Shown here one piece after another: positions 35,007 through 42,952 of a DNA stretch of 64,000 nt; within the stretch, counting starts at the first letter, position 1, and every line of letters begins with the position of its first letter. A program made the position numbers and the translations under genes. The notes under the pieces are model-generated. The model saw nothing but the letters and a program-made list of their open reading frames with translations. It had not been told where the DNA came from and ran no database searches. The stretch comes from Streptomyces sp. NBC_00414 (GTDB taxonomy: Bacteria > Actinomycetota > Actinomycetes > Streptomycetales > Streptomycetaceae): the NCBI RefSeq assembly GCF_036038375.1, contig NZ_CP107935.1:9796001-9860000 (forward strand), given 5' to 3'.

Positions 35007-36434
35007 TCAACCGGCCGAGGCGCCGAACCACTTGGGCAGGTGGTCGAGCAGGTCCCGCTGATCCTCACCCGCCCATGCCACGTGGCCGTCCGGCCGCAAC
35101 AGCACGGCGGGTGCGTCCAGTTCCTCGCTGACGTCGACGACGTGGTCGATCCGGTCCGTCCAGCCCGACACCGAGAGGCGGCCGGTCTGGTCGAGGAGCA
35201 GGCCGCGCCCTTCGTGCATCAGCGAGTACAGGCGCCCGCGCTTCAGCTCGACGTCCCGCATCCGTCGGCCGAGCAGGTCGTGGCCCTCGCCGAAGTCGTA
35301 GCGGACCCCGACCGCGGTGATCATCTCGGTCACGTACCGGTTCACCTCCTCGAAGTCCATCAGCTTCGAGAACAGCTCCCGCAGCGCGGTCGCCCCCGCG
35401 TCGGTCCCCAACAGCGTGATCTGCGCACGGGTGTTGTCCAGCACACGGGCGCCCACCGGGTGCCGCTCGTCGTGGTAGCTGTCCAGCAGCCCGGCCGGCG
35501 CCCAGCCGTCGACCGCGGCGGCCAGCTTCCAGCCGAGATTGAAGGCGTCCTGCATACCGAGGTTGAGCCCCTGCCCGCCGGTCGGCGGATGAATGTGCGC
35601 CGCGTCACCGGCCAGCAGCACCCGGCCGACCCGGTAGCGCTCGGCCTGCCGGGTGGCGTCACCGAACCGGGACAGCCAGCGCGGCGAGTGCACTCCGAAG
35701 TCGGTACCCGCGACCGCCCGCAGCCGCTGCCTGAACTCGTCGAAAGTCGGCGAGGCGGCACGGTCCTCGGCCACCCCGTCGGCGGGCACGATGACGCGGT
35801 GCGTCCCGTCCCCGTTCGGGATGGTGCCGAACCGCAGCTGGGTCTTGCGGACCTCCGCCACGACGGCTTCGACCGACGCCGGGTCCGCCGTCAGTTCCAT
35901 GTCGCCGAGCAGCGTCTCGACCGTGGCGGGCTCACCGGGGAAGCCGACGCCGACCAGCTTGCGCACCATGCTCCGGCCGCCGTCGCACCCGACGAGATAC
36001 CGCGAGCGGAGGTGCGTGCCGTCCGCCGTCTCGACGGTCACCCCGTCCTCGTCCTGACTCAGCCCGACCACCTCACAGCCGCGCCGGATCTCGGCACCGA
36101 GTTCGAGGGCCCGCTCGTGGAGCAGCCGCTCGGTGACCGGCTGCAGGGTGGAGAGACCATACGGGTGGGCCGTGTCCAGCCGGTCCGGCCACGGCTTGGT
36201 GATGCCGCCGAAGAGCCCGCCGACCTGGAACTTGTCGCTGACCGCGAGGAACCGGTCCAGCAGGCCGCGCTGATCCATCACCTCGACGCTGCGGGTGTGC
36301 AGGCCGCGGCCCCGGGTCTCCGCCGTCGGCTCGGCCAGCTTCTCCAGCACGACCACGCGCACACCGTGCAGCCGCAACTCGGCGGCCAGCATCAGACCGG
36401 TCGGCCCCGCGCCCACAACGATCACGTCAATCAT
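35007..36434 (-). CDS. rox: Rifampicin monooxygenase (class A flavoprotein)
   Basis: A 475-residue FAD hydroxylase. It has the dinucleotide motif GAGPTG (residues 8-13), the GCDGGRSMVRK (DG) motif and the GD motif GDAAHIHPPTGGQGLN (Asp277). The C-terminal thioredoxin-like part, with LLLDQTGRLS and VLLRPDGHVAWAGEDQ, resembles RIFMO/Rox enzymes, as does the overall sequence as I recall them. Rox hydroxylates the rifamycin naphthoquinone and linearises the ansa chain, giving resistance. Assignment is strengthened by a rifamycin-associated element 85 bases upstream. ATG 36434 follows TTGGGG by six bases. The alternative is another aromatic-polyketide hydroxylase. Confidence 0.85.
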   Translation of the reverse strand: MIDVIVVGAGPTGLMLAAELRLHGVRVVVLEKLAEPTAETRGRGLHTRSVEVMDQRGLLDRFLAVSDKFQVGGLFGGITKPWPDRLDTAHPYGLSTLQPVTERLLHERALELGAEIRRGCEVVGLSQDEDGVTVETADGTHLRSRYLVGCDGGRSMVRKLVGVGFPGEPATVETLLGDMELTADPASVEAVVAEVRKTQLRFGTIPNGDGTHRVIVPADGVAEDRAASPTFDEFRQRLRAVAGTDFGVHSPRWLSRFGDATRQAERYRVGRVLLAGDAAHIHPPTGGQGLNLGMQDAFNLGWKLAAAVDGWAPAGLLDSYHDERHPVGARVLDNTRAQITLLGTDAGATALRELFSKLMDFEEVNRYVTEMITAVGVRYDFGEGHDLLGRRMRDVELKRGRLYSLMHEGRGLLLDQTGRLSVSGWTDRIDHVVDVSEELDAPAVLLRPDGHVAWAGEDQRDLLDHLPKWFGASAG

Positions 36435-36464
36435 CGAAAACCCCAACCCAACGACGTAGAACAT

Positions 36465-36495
36465 CCGAAGCCGGTCCGGTGGTTTCCGGCTTCGG
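36465..36495 (-). promoter_or_regulatory. Perfect 10-bp hairpin in the rox leader
   Basis: CCGAAGCCGG at 36465-36474 is complementary to CCGGCTTCGG at 36486-36495, with an 11-base loop, between the rifamycin-associated element and the rox start. In the leader RNA it would be a stable stem ending about 30 bases before the ATG. It could protect the mRNA, attenuate it, or bind a regulator. Confidence 0.55.
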
Positions 36496-36518
36496 CCGGT
36501 GATTCTGCGCCACGACCG

Positions 36519-36537
36519 GGGTCTTGCCGCAAGCCCC
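36519..36537 (-). promoter_or_regulatory. Rifamycin-associated element (RAE) upstream of rox
   Basis: On the minus strand the sequence is GGGGCTTGCGGCAAGACCC, an interrupted inverted repeat (CTTGC/GCAAG). It differs at one base from the 19-bp RAE consensus GGGGCTTGCGGCAAGGCCC as I remember it from work on rifamycin phosphotransferase, monooxygenase and helicase genes. RAE is reported to be needed for rifamycin-inducible expression. The distance to the rox ATG is 85 bases. Confidence 0.82.
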
Positions 36538-36557
36538 CCGGTGCGCTATAGCTTGAG

Positions 36558-36588
36558 AAAGGCAAGGAGCACACGACTCCTTGCCTTT
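36558..36588. terminator. Perfect 12-bp hairpin with T-tract between the MMPL and rox genes
   Basis: AAAGGCAAGGAG (36558-36569) pairs perfectly with CTCCTTGCCTTT (36577-36588) around a 7-base loop, and T residues run on to 36590 on the plus strand. On the minus strand it would end the MMPL transcript before the rox promoter. A and T at the stem ends make it look bidirectional. It is far more AT-rich than its surroundings. Confidence 0.6.
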
Positions 36589-36625
36589 TTGTTGCCCCCG
36601 TTCCTTGCCTTTCTCGTTGCCCCCG
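36577..36625. repeat. Direct repeat of about 24 bp beside the hairpin
   Basis: The segment CCTTGCCTTTTTGTTGCCCC at 36579 recurs from 36603 as CCTTGCCTTTCTCGTTGCCCC, a one-base length difference. The first copy includes the right arm of the hairpin at 36558-36588, so the second copy could compete for pairing. Confidence 0.7.
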
Positions 36626-36645
36626 CCCGGCGTCGCCTCCGCTCG

Positions 36646-38721
36646 CTACTTCCGGCGTGCGAGTCGGCCGGGCCACCAGACGGCCGGGCCGATGTCCCGT
36701 ACCAGCGCCGGGACCAGGAGCGAGCGCACCACGATGGTGTCGAGCAGTACGCCGAACGCGACGATGAAGGCGATCTGCGCGAGGAAGGCCAGCGGGATGA
36801 CGATCAGGGCCGCGAAGGTGGCGGCCAGGACCACCCCGGCGGACGTGATGACACCTCCGGTGGTGATCAGCCCGCGCAGCATGCCCTGACGTGTGCCCAG
36901 CCGCAGTGTCTCCTCCCGTACGCGCGACATGAGGAAGATGTTGTAGTCGACGCCGAGAGCGACGAGGAACACGAACCCGTACAGCGGCACCGAGGCGTCC
37001 GTCCCCGAGAAGCCGAAGCCGTGCCGGAACACCAGGCCCGCGATCCCGAGCGTGGCGAGGTAGTTCAACGCCACGGTGGCGACCAGCAGTACGGGCAGCA
37101 GGAGGGAGCGCAGCAGGAGGACGAGGATGGCCAGGATGATCAGCAGGACGACGGGGATGATCAGGGTCCGGTCGTGCTCCGCGGTGCGCTGCGTGTCGTA
37201 CTGCTGCGCGGAATAGCCGCCCACCAGGGTGTCGGCGTCGATCGCGTGCAGCCGGTCGCGCAGCTTCTGGACGGTGTCCTTGGCCGAGTCGCTGTCCGGC
37301 GCGGCGGTCAGGACGGCGTCGACGCGCACCCGGCCGTCCACCACCAGCGGCTTTCCGCCCGGTCGGCCCGACGCGCTCGCCGCCTGCGCCTCGGCGACCC
37401 CGTCCGTTCCGGCCGCGGTGCGGGTGATCTCCGTACGACGGTCCGCGTCCGCGATGATCACGACCGGCTGGCCGGAGCCGCCGGGGAAGTGCTTGCCCAG
37501 GGTCTCCTGCGCGGCGACGGACGGTGCGTCGTTGACGAACAGTTCGTCCAGGGGGACGCCCTTCGACTGCAGCGCGGGGAAGAACGCCGCACCTGCCACG
37601 AGCAGGGCGACGGTGATCATCCACAACTGCCGGGGGCGCGTGTCCACCCAGTGGGCGACGCGCCGCCAGATGCCGTGTCCGCCCGTCTCCGCGTCGGCCG
37701 CCCGGGGCTTCGCGGGCCAGAAGGCCACCTTGCCCATGAGGGCGAGCACCGCGGGCAGGAACGTCAGCGTCGTCAGCACCGCGCACACGATGCCGATCGC
37801 CCCGACCGGCCCCAGCGCGCGGTTGTTGGTCAGGTCGCTGAGCAGCAGGGCGAGAAGCCCCAGGGCCACGGTCGCGGCGCTGGCGGTGATCGCGCCGAAG
37901 GATTCGCGCAGGGCCTTGCGGGCGGCCAGGAAACGGTCGTCGCTGCGCGCGAGTTCCTCGCGGAAGCGTGCCGTGAGCAGGAGGGCGTAGTCGGTGGCGG
38001 CGCCGATCACCAGGATGGACAGGATGCCCTGCACCTGACCGTCCACGCGCACGATGTCGTGGTCGGCCAGCACGTAGACGACGGCGCAGGCGATGCCGAG
38101 TGCGAACACGGCGCTGATGATGATCGTGAAGGGCAGCAGAACACTGCGGTAGACCAGCAGCAGGATGAGCAGAACGGCTGCCAGGGCCACCCCCAGCAGA
38201 ATTCCGTCGATGCCCGCGAAGGCCTCACCGAGATCCCCCTGGGTGGCGGCGGGCCCGGCGATCTGGACACGGGTTCCGGGTACGGCGCCGGCCTCGCGCT
38301 CCAGTTCGTCCAGTACCTCGCCGAGCCGCTCTCCGAGGTCCGGGCGCAGCGGTACCACACCCTCCAGCGCCGCTCCGTCCTTCGAGCGCAGTGCCGGTGA
38401 CGGCCGGCTTTCCACCCCCTCCACGTCGGCGAGCGACTCCAGGACCCGGGTGGCGGAGTCCTGTTGGGCCGTGGTGACCTCACCGCCGTCCTTGGCGGTC
38501 CACACGAGGACGGCGGGCAGGGTCTCCCGCTCGGCGAAGGCCTTCTGCTGCTCGATGACCTTCGTGGACTCGGCGTTCTGTGGCAGGAAGGCCGCCTGGT
38601 CGTTGGTGGATACGTCCCCGAGCTTGCCGGCGTAGGAGCCGAACGCTCCGCCGAGGCCGAGCCAGACGATCACGAGAACAAGGGGGACCAGCCATCGGAC
38701 CGGTCTGCGCGCGGCGTTCAT
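36646..38721 (-). CDS. MMPL/RND family exporter
   Basis: A 691-residue transporter with two homologous halves. Each half has one N-terminal helix, a large extracellular loop and about five further helices, roughly 12 in all. Recognisable blocks include AATDYALLLTARFREEL in the first half and VFLVALGVDYNIFLMSRVREE in the second. MMPL proteins move lipids, siderophores or drugs, powered by the proton gradient. ATG 38721 is used; the frame is open to a TTG at 38760 that lacks a binding site. It is divergent from a MarR regulator across an AT-rich operator region, so it is probably a derepressible efflux pump. It lies directly upstream of rox. Confidence 0.9.
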   Translation of the reverse strand: MNAARRPVRWLVPLVLVIVWLGLGGAFGSYAGKLGDVSTNDQAAFLPQNAESTKVIEQQKAFAERETLPAVLVWTAKDGGEVTTAQQDSATRVLESLADVEGVESRPSPALRSKDGAALEGVVPLRPDLGERLGEVLDELEREAGAVPGTRVQIAGPAATQGDLGEAFAGIDGILLGVALAAVLLILLLVYRSVLLPFTIIISAVFALGIACAVVYVLADHDIVRVDGQVQGILSILVIGAATDYALLLTARFREELARSDDRFLAARKALRESFGAITASAATVALGLLALLLSDLTNNRALGPVGAIGIVCAVLTTLTFLPAVLALMGKVAFWPAKPRAADAETGGHGIWRRVAHWVDTRPRQLWMITVALLVAGAAFFPALQSKGVPLDELFVNDAPSVAAQETLGKHFPGGSGQPVVIIADADRRTEITRTAAGTDGVAEAQAASASGRPGGKPLVVDGRVRVDAVLTAAPDSDSAKDTVQKLRDRLHAIDADTLVGGYSAQQYDTQRTAEHDRTLIIPVVLLIILAILVLLLRSLLLPVLLVATVALNYLATLGIAGLVFRHGFGFSGTDASVPLYGFVFLVALGVDYNIFLMSRVREETLRLGTRQGMLRGLITTGGVITSAGVVLAATFAALIVIPLAFLAQIAFIVAFGVLLDTIVVRSLLVPALVRDIGPAVWWPGRLARRK

Positions 38722-38765
38722 TGACTTCCCAAGCGGATGGAGGCGACGGACACGAGCCAAGATAA

Positions 38766-38804
38766 CTCAATGAGAATGTATCTCAACCATTGAGAGATAT
38801 TATC
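38766..38804. promoter_or_regulatory. MarR operator and divergent promoters
   Basis: The AT-rich gap holds the palindrome TGAGAATGTATCTCA (38771-38785, arms TGAGA/TCTCA). A wider pair, CTCAATG and CATTGAG, brackets it at 38766-38772 and 38788-38794. A TATTAT box (38799-38804) would serve the marR-type gene with a very short or absent leader, and a TTATCT-like box on the minus strand would serve the MMPL gene. This is the expected layout for autorepression and pump repression. Confidence 0.6.
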
Positions 38805-38812
38805 CTTGTGGC

Positions 38813-39292
38813 ATGCAGCCCAACAGTTCGGAGAGCCGTGAAGGCCCCGCCAGTGACCTCCAGGCCTACGCTGTTCTGCTGCGTTCGCTGAACAGCGAGT
38901 TCAACCGGATCGCCCATTCGTTTGCCCAGGCCAACGAACTGCATGCCACGGACGTCCACGCGCTGGCGGCGATCCTGGACGCCTCGGCGAACGACGGTGA
39001 GCCGATGACGCCCTCACGCCTGCGGGAGCGTCTCGACCTCACGTCCGGGGCCGTCACGGCATGTCTGGACAGGCTGGAGCGCGCCGGCCACATCAGCCGG
39101 ACGCGGGAGAGCGCCGACCGCAGGGTGGTCCACCTGACCTACAACTCAGGTGCCCGGGCGCTCGCCCGCGAGTACTTCAGCCCGTTGGCGCGCAGCACGG
39201 AGGCCGCCCGGCAGAAGTTCACTCCCGAGCAGCTCGAAACGATCGCGGAGTTCCTCCACGCGCTCAACAGTGAACTGACCGGCGAGCGTTGA
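38813..39292 (+). CDS. MarR family transcriptional regulator
   Basis: A 159-residue winged-helix regulator. The recognition region is MTPSRLRERLDLTSGAVTACLDRLERAGHISRTRESADRRVVHL, including the wing with its DRR motif. Helices before and after form the dimer interface. No clear ribosome binding site precedes the ATG, in keeping with a leaderless or near-leaderless transcript from the TATTAT box. It probably represses the divergent MMPL exporter until a ligand binds. Confidence 0.92.
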   Translation: MQPNSSESREGPASDLQAYAVLLRSLNSEFNRIAHSFAQANELHATDVHALAAILDASANDGEPMTPSRLRERLDLTSGAVTACLDRLERAGHISRTRESADRRVVHLTYNSGARALAREYFSPLARSTEAARQKFTPEQLETIAEFLHALNSELTGER

Positions 39293-39334
39293 CCGGCCGG
39301 CACTGATCGGCAGGTCGTCCGTCGGGTAGCTCCG

Positions 39335-41365
39335 TCAGGGAGCCCGGACCTCGGTGTGGCCGGGGAGTTGTCCCACAACCTCCGCATCGGTGTTCCCGGG
39401 GGCGCGGACGGCGAGGAAACGCCCGTCGGCCTTCGCGCGCAGCGGCCCCGACGCCTCGATGCGGCCGATGGACCTGCTGCCGGCGGCCAGCAGGTACGAG
39501 GACCCGGACGGGGCCCGCCAGCCGACGTCGGCCAGTACGTCCTGGCCGAACCGGCTGCACTCGGCGGTGTCCTTGCGGACACCGGCCGGCCGGGCGGGCT
39601 TGGTGCCCGGACCGAGGAAGAGGTACTCCACGCGTCCGGGGCCGCGCCAGGTGTCGGCGCGGGCGCACACCCAGGTGCCCTGTCCGGCCCGCTCGGGCAG
39701 GTCCTGCTGGGCGAAGACCCAGTGGTTCACCGCCCGTACTCCCTGACCGCGCAGCCCGTTCAGCCGGCAGGCGGTGCGCGCCCAGCCCCGCAGCCCGTTC
39801 GGGCCGGTGGCCTCCCGGGGCGGGCGCGGGCGCACCCCCGGTTCCGGCGGTGGCATGTAGGTCAGATGGACGGGGGACATGCCGCCGAGGTCGGTGAGCA
39901 GGAACGCGTGGTTCTCGACGATGCGTTCCGAGGACCGCAGTCGCACGACGGGCCAGGTACGGCAGTCGCCGTCGGCCGACGGCACCGGGACGGGCTCGGT
40001 GAGACCGTTGCCCGATTGGGTCAGGTCGCGGGAAGGGGCGTCGGGCGTCAGCAGATCGCGGGTGCTCGCCTCCTCGATCCACGGCGCCAGCAGCATCCGT
40101 ACGGAGTCGGGGGTGCGGGAGACGACGACCGCGGCGGCGGTCGTCACGCCGGCGCCGTCGGTGAGAGCGGACACCAGCTCGGGTGCGCCGTCGCCGTGCA
40201 GCGGTTCGCTGTAGCGCACGGTGGTCAGCTCGTCGTTGAGGACGACGACCGCGCGTCCGTCGACGTCGTCGGCGAACAGCAGGTGGGGCGCCCGGCCGGT
40301 GCCGGTGGACGCCGCTCCCGATTCCGCCGACCGCCGCCCCCGCCAGGACGGGTCGGCCCAGGCCCGCAGGGCTCGCTCCAGCAGCGCCCGGTCGCCGGTC
40401 CGTGCGCCGCGGGCGGGCCAGGCCGTGAAGTCGACCCGGGCGGTGTCCGCCCAGACGTCGGCGGGCGTACGGCGCAGCAGTTCGGCGTTCGTCGCCAGCG
40501 ACGTGTTCCGCTGCCGCCCGCCGTCGGCGGGGCCGACGGTGCCGTCCGGGAGGGTGAGGGCGACGCCCCCGACGCAGGCGGCCAGCAGTACGACGGTCAC
40601 GGCCGAGCGGACCCGTTGTCTGCGGCGGAGCAGGTCGGTCGGCCGCGCGTGCAGCAGGCAGGGGTCGAACTCCGGGGCGAGCAGGGCGGATGCCGGGATG
40701 CCGGAACCGTCGGCCGCTTGTGTCGTCGCCCGAGGTCCGGTGTCCGCCTCACCCGTGCCGCCGCCGGACATCGGTGTGTGAGGGCCGCCCTCGGCGAGCA
40801 GCCGGTGCGCGGCCGGCAGGGCCTTGCCGGGCTCGGTCACGCCGGTGTCCCGCAGGACGAGAGCTGCTTCGTCGGCGGACAGTTTCTCCAGTACGAGCAG
40901 GGCGACGGCCGCCCGCACCGGCCAGTCGGCCTGTGCGAGGGCACGGTCCAGTACCAGTTCCTCGGCGCCCCCGGACTGCGGGAAGACCCGCAGCCCCCAC
41001 ACCGTCGGGAGGGCGGGGCGCCCCGCCCACCGTCCCCACGGGTGGGGGAACCGGCCGGGCCGCGCGTCCTGGGCCATGGCCGCCCGCAGTACGCGCGTCC
41101 GCAGGGCCGCGTACTCGCCCGAGGCCGCCTTCCGCACGTCGCTCGACCTGCGCGGGCCAGGTATGGCGGGCCTGCCGTGGGGCAGCGCCCGCTGCACGAC
41201 GCCGTGCGCGGCCAGGACGCGCCGGTGGCGGCCCAGGGAACGGGGGAGGGTGACGTAGACCAGCCGGACCAGCCGCGCGTAGTGCTCGATGAGCGCGGCT
41301 TCCGCGCGCCGCACATCGAGCACGCGCTGGTCGCCGTCCGGGGGTGTCTGCCGACGTACGAACAT
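39335..41365 (-). CDS. Sigma-like N-terminal region fused through one membrane helix to a large extracellular domain
   Basis: A 676-residue protein that I do not recognise by name. Residues about 15-65 (AALIEHYARLVRLVYVTLPRSLGRHRRVL) and 150-195 (WPVRAAVALLVLEKLSADEAALVL, then GKALPAAHRLL) look like degenerate sigma-70 regions 2 and 4. One transmembrane helix is at about 255-275 (VTVVLLAACVGGVAL). The remaining 400 residues face outside and carry no motif I can name. The combination suggests a membrane-tethered regulator, but DNA binding is unproven. The start is uncertain: GTG 41371 is two codons upstream and neither start has a good binding site. Confidence 0.65.
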   Translation of the reverse strand: MFVRRQTPPDGDQRVLDVRRAEAALIEHYARLVRLVYVTLPRSLGRHRRVLAAHGVVQRALPHGRPAIPGPRRSSDVRKAASGEYAALRTRVLRAAMAQDARPGRFPHPWGRWAGRPALPTVWGLRVFPQSGGAEELVLDRALAQADWPVRAAVALLVLEKLSADEAALVLRDTGVTEPGKALPAAHRLLAEGGPHTPMSGGGTGEADTGPRATTQAADGSGIPASALLAPEFDPCLLHARPTDLLRRRQRVRSAVTVVLLAACVGGVALTLPDGTVGPADGGRQRNTSLATNAELLRRTPADVWADTARVDFTAWPARGARTGDRALLERALRAWADPSWRGRRSAESGAASTGTGRAPHLLFADDVDGRAVVVLNDELTTVRYSEPLHGDGAPELVSALTDGAGVTTAAAVVVSRTPDSVRMLLAPWIEEASTRDLLTPDAPSRDLTQSGNGLTEPVPVPSADGDCRTWPVVRLRSSERIVENHAFLLTDLGGMSPVHLTYMPPPEPGVRPRPPREATGPNGLRGWARTACRLNGLRGQGVRAVNHWVFAQQDLPERAGQGTWVCARADTWRGPGRVEYLFLGPGTKPARPAGVRKDTAECSRFGQDVLADVGWRAPSGSSYLLAAGSRSIGRIEASGPLRAKADGRFLAVRAPGNTDAEVVGQLPGHTEVRAP

Positions 41366-41520
41366 GATCACTTCGCTCTTTCGGGGGACGAGGAAGATCC
41401 GTCAGTACGGTCAAACGAGTGATCTTCGATGCCGTCACCTTGGTCGCCGTCATCTCGCTCCCCGTCACCCCGGTCGCGCCCGGGATCCGGCGGAGGCAGG
41501 GTGACGGCGAGCGCGGGGCC

Positions 41521-42765
41521 CTATTTGATCCGGCGCGTGATCAGGGTGGCGCCGTGCAGCACGTACTCCAGCGGACCGCGGCGGAAGTACCGCGTCCAGA
41601 CGGTCGCCAGCAGCATCGCCGCCGTGATGAAGACGAGCAGCTCGACCAGGGCCGGGCCCGTCTCCTCCTCGAAGCCGACCACATGGATGGCGAGGATGTG
41701 CGCGACGTACGCGGTCAACGCGATCATGCCGACGGCGGCGACCGGCCGGAGCAGTCGGACCAGGCGCGGCAACCGGGCGGCGGCGGTGACGCAGGCGGCC
41801 ACCACGAGCAGGGCGACGCCGGTGTTGCCCAGGACGGAGAACGTCGTCTGGCTGTGGGGCGCGCCCACCAGCAGCCAGGCGGCCGGAGTGTCGTCGTCGA
41901 GGTAACCGACGGTGTCCGACCACCAGGCGGACGCCGCCCCTTCGCCGTCCGTGGCCGCGGCGACCGTGGCGAGGGCGTTCGGTACGAGGTGCAGGGCCAG
42001 CCAGGAGCCGCCGTGGCCGAGCACGGCCAAACCGGCGCCGGTCAGGGCCAGCCGGCCGCGGATCCGGGCCCGGCCGAGATCGAGGCGGGCCACCGCCATC
42101 CCCGCGATCATGAACGGCGTCCAGGTGAGCACCGGGTACTCGCCGGTGAACAGCAGCTCCAGCAGACCGTCGGTGTCGCTGACACGCGCCAGCGGATCCG
42201 CCGCGACGATCCTGTCGGCCCAGTCGCCGCCGTAGATCGCCTGCTGGATCACGTAGAGCGCCAAGGGCATCAGCAGGGCGCTCACGGTGGCGAGCAGCGC
42301 CAGGGTGCGGGCGCGCAGCCGGTACAGCGGCAGGACGATCAGGAAGATCAGTCCGTAGAAGGACAGGATGACGTCGACGTCCGTGTCCAGGGCGGTGAGC
42401 GCGTAGCCCGCGACGATCAGGATCAGCGCACGCAGGACGATCCGGCCCGCCGCCTGCCGTCCGGCCCGGCCGGTGCGCGGCTGCGGGCGGCCGGTGATGA
42501 GGACGAGGGAGAACCCGGCGAGCAGCGCGAACAGTGCGGAGGACCGGCCGCGGGCCAGCTCGGCGAGGAAGCCCACCGGGCCGCCCACCGTCGGCTCGGG
42601 GCCCACATGGGCGGCGTACATGCCGAAGACGGCCAGGCCGCGGGCGAGGTCGATACCGATGAGCCGGCCGGCTGAGGGCGGGCGGGGGGTGCCTGGCCGG
42701 GGGCCGGGCAGGTGGACCGGCGACGGAAGGGCCCGAGCGGAGACTGAGGGCGCGTCGTGTGTCAT
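41521..42765 (-). CDS. DUF418/heparan-glucosaminide-acyltransferase-like membrane protein
   Basis: A 414-residue protein with about ten transmembrane helices. The N-terminal block RLIGIDLARGLAVFGMYAAHVGP is the HGSNAT/DUF1624-type signature, with a conserved Asp and His. The end, RYFRRGPLEYVLHGATL, is typical of DUF418. These proteins probably move acyl groups across the membrane to sugars or lipids. A Pro-rich cytoplasmic N-terminus of about 35 residues precedes the first helix. ATG 42765 was chosen; the binding site is weak. Confidence 0.82.
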   Translation of the reverse strand: MTHDAPSVSARALPSPVHLPGPRPGTPRPPSAGRLIGIDLARGLAVFGMYAAHVGPEPTVGGPVGFLAELARGRSSALFALLAGFSLVLITGRPQPRTGRAGRQAAGRIVLRALILIVAGYALTALDTDVDVILSFYGLIFLIVLPLYRLRARTLALLATVSALLMPLALYVIQQAIYGGDWADRIVAADPLARVSDTDGLLELLFTGEYPVLTWTPFMIAGMAVARLDLGRARIRGRLALTGAGLAVLGHGGSWLALHLVPNALATVAAATDGEGAASAWWSDTVGYLDDDTPAAWLLVGAPHSQTTFSVLGNTGVALLVVAACVTAAARLPRLVRLLRPVAAVGMIALTAYVAHILAIHVVGFEEETGPALVELLVFITAAMLLATVWTRYFRRGPLEYVLHGATLITRRIK

Positions 42766-42952
42766 GGGTTCCAGGCTGGCGCCGCGTAGGGGTCCGGGCC
42801 CATCCGGCAAGTGGCCGACATCCTCCAGCCGACCGGCTGGAGGCGCTCCGTCGCCCAGCGGGAACATCGTCGGGGGAACCCGCGGGCAGTCTCCCGCGTG
42901 ATAGGAATCCCGAACCCCGCCGGACGTGTCGCGCCCGGCGGGACCGGTCGGG

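Noticed and set aside
31412..35068. A 1218-codon open frame on the minus strand
   Set aside because: It is antisense to the histidine kinase, response regulator and aminopeptidase N genes, all of which have full catalytic motifs. Its translation is Gly/Arg/Val-rich without domains, the usual mirror of GC-rich coding sequence.
39356..41422. A 688-codon plus-strand open frame
   Set aside because: It lies opposite the sigma-like membrane protein. The minus-strand frame has a transmembrane helix and plausible domains, while the plus frame is low-complexity Gly/Arg/Pro.
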